NCBI RefSeq assembly: GCF_017742245.1
Contig: NZ_JAGHKO010000001.1
Span: forward strand, 186,001 to 250,000
Source: Niastella soli
GTDB taxonomy: Bacteria > Bacteroidota > Bacteroidia > Chitinophagales > Chitinophagaceae
Direction of reading: 5' to 3'
Length of the DNA stretch: 64,000 nt
The notes beneath the pieces were generated by a model. It made no database searches and was not told the DNA's origin. It saw only the letters and a list, made by a program, of their open reading frames with translations. A program made the position numbers and the translations under genes. This document shows, piece after piece, positions 63,129 to 64,000 of the stretch (its first letter is position 1; each line of letters begins with the position of its first letter).

Positions 63129-63165
63129 TATACAGGTACTCTTTTAGGCTTATTATACCTGTATA
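63129..63165. promoter_or_regulatory. 10-bp perfect inverted repeat upstream of susC2
   Basis: TATACAGGTA (63129-63138) and TACCTGTATA (63156-63165), spacer 17 nt, located 28-64 nt before the susC2 start codon. It could be a two-site operator or a leader hairpin. No TAnnTTTG box was found for susC2. Confidence 0.55.
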
Positions 63166-63255
63166 GGTTTTGTGACAATCGTCTTAAACTTAATTCCAAC
63201 GTCAATTCTAGTGAGATATTCTTTAATAAAACAGTTTACTCATGCATTTTTCTAT

Positions 63256-63279
63256 GCAATCGTTCCCGGTAACGAAGTC
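63256..63279. promoter_or_regulatory. conserved palindromic element upstream of susC2
   Basis: GCAATCGTTCCCGGTAACGA matches the element upstream of GH28 (33845-33868) at most positions, with CGTTNCCGGYAACG in common. It lies 155 nt before the susC2 start. The gap 63102-63600 has no gene. Confidence 0.45.
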
Positions 63280-63545
63280 AGAAAAAAATCAGTAGTAATG
63301 TTCAGCGATTGAAGAAGTTGTGAAAATTGCGTTTGCTGTTGCAAGTGGAAACAGGTAGCAATACGTACTATGCATTATGTTATAATAAATATATCACTTT
63401 ACGCCTTAATTGCAAAGAAGTATGCTCAAAAACATACCTTCTATTGACAAACTGATCACTGGAATGTATGAATTCTTAATTTTTATGGACGAACAAGTAT
63501 TACTGATACATCATCCAATGCTTTCATTTTCTTTGACTGTCATCC

Positions 63546-63579
63546 AAAAGAAAAGGGTCTGACTATAATAGCCAGACCC
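63546..63579 (-). terminator. intrinsic terminator of the right-edge susD operon
   Basis: Stem GGGTCTG/CAGACCC with an inner CTAT/ATAG pairing (63555-63579); on the minus strand it is followed by TTTTCTTTT. It lies just past the stop at 63601, so susC2 starts a new transcript. Confidence 0.82.
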
Positions 63580-63600
63580 AAGCATAAAAAAAGCTTACAA

Positions 63601-64000
63601 TCAATAATTCGGATTCTGTGTCAACCGTCCCTGATAAGCATCCATAGTTGCCTGATCGAAGGGGTACAATTCACTTTTACCGCTAACAAATAAATATCCA
63701 ATACCGCCACTCAGCGGTTTCCCGTCTATAAGAGTGGTGGAAAGATAAGCGCGCCATGGGTAGGCCGTCCAACCAGTGCGTGATGGGGGAACCTGTTTGG
63801 GCCGCCAGAAAGGCTGTGCATTGGTAGCCGGGTTAGAACCTCCATAGAACTGTATTTCTTCGCCATTGTTCTTATAGAAAATGGTATCCGGCACATTGGC
63901 ATACGCACCAGTTCCCTTTAGCACCTGGTCGACTTTCTTTCTTGCGTCTTCAAGGCTGGTGGCCAGTTGCCCCCAGCGTAACAGATCATATTTCCGAATG
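63601..64000 (-). CDS. SusD/RagB-family lipoprotein, C-terminal part (partial)
   Basis: The last 132 codons of a gene that enters from the right edge; the frame stays open to position 64000. The visible part begins IRKYDLLRWGQLATSLEDAR, the same C-terminal signature as in SusD2 (IRKYDLIRWN), and ends with SGKSELYPFDQATMDAY. This is the third SusD of the window and implies another susC-susD pair to the right. The stop is followed by a clear terminator. Confidence 0.88.
   Translation of the reverse strand, partial: IRKYDLLRWGQLATSLEDARKKVDQVLKGTGAYANVPDTIFYKNNGEEIQFYGGSNPATNAQPFWRPKQVPPSRTGWTAYPWRAYLSTTLIDGKPLSGGIGYLFVSGKSELYPFDQATMDAYQGRLTQNPNY

Overview
The window looks like chromosome from a Bacteroidota species, most likely family Chitinophagaceae; the family is inferred, not tested. 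The evidence is three SusD-type lipoproteins with two complete SusC receptors, an ECF sigma/FecR pair, a type IX secretion C-terminal domain, a Sec-type (clade II) nitrous oxide reductase, and TAnnTTTG promoter boxes. I saw no tRNA, rRNA, CRISPR, transposase or phage gene.

Left part (1-7300) is housekeeping: a partial beta-CASP metallo-hydrolase, a DUF4442 thioesterase-like protein, lysA, scpB with a roughly 200-residue acidic tail, atpG, and a plus-strand surE / small membrane protein / lpxB operon. From 7300 to 11000 lie a small membrane protein, a 7-bp tandem array, a large secreted metzincin-type zinc protease and a terminated stretch without a recognisable gene.

From 11008 to 17748 (minus strand) is a complete nitrous oxide respiration operon in transcription order: lipoprotein cytochrome c, nosZ, a membrane-protein/NosL fusion, nosD, nosF, nosY and a group III truncated haemoglobin. 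A divergent Crp/Fnr-family regulator (18063) shares the upstream region, which holds an Fnr/DNR-like site. A YciE/YciF ferritin-like protein, an MFS transporter and a zinc-ribbon protein follow.

From 21950 to the right edge every gene is on the minus strand and nearly all serve pectin use. In transcription order: the end of another susD (beyond 63601); susC2-susD2, a fibronectin/DUF5123-like lipoprotein, pectate lyase PL1, acetylesterase CE12, a 2687-residue secreted PL1+CE8 protein, an acetylesterase-like hydrolase, CE8 and GH43; an ECF sigma, FecR, STN-containing susC1 and susD1; GH28 and GH105; then uxaB-uxaA-uxaC-kdgK-kdgA and a hexuronate transporter. The enzymes de-esterify and cut pectin outside the cell, import the pieces, trim them, and carry galacturonate through tagaturonate, altronate, KDG and KDPG to pyruvate and glyceraldehyde 3-phosphate. 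kduI/kduD, needed for unsaturated uronates, are not in the window.

The most unexpected structure is non-coding. Many gaps hold arrays of short words in strict 7-bp phase (also 8 and 11 bp), with a few positions varying from unit to unit. At least eight heptamer arrays occur here, the cleanest being 19 uninterrupted heptamers at 53724-53856 and 15 identical heptamers at 7736-7840.
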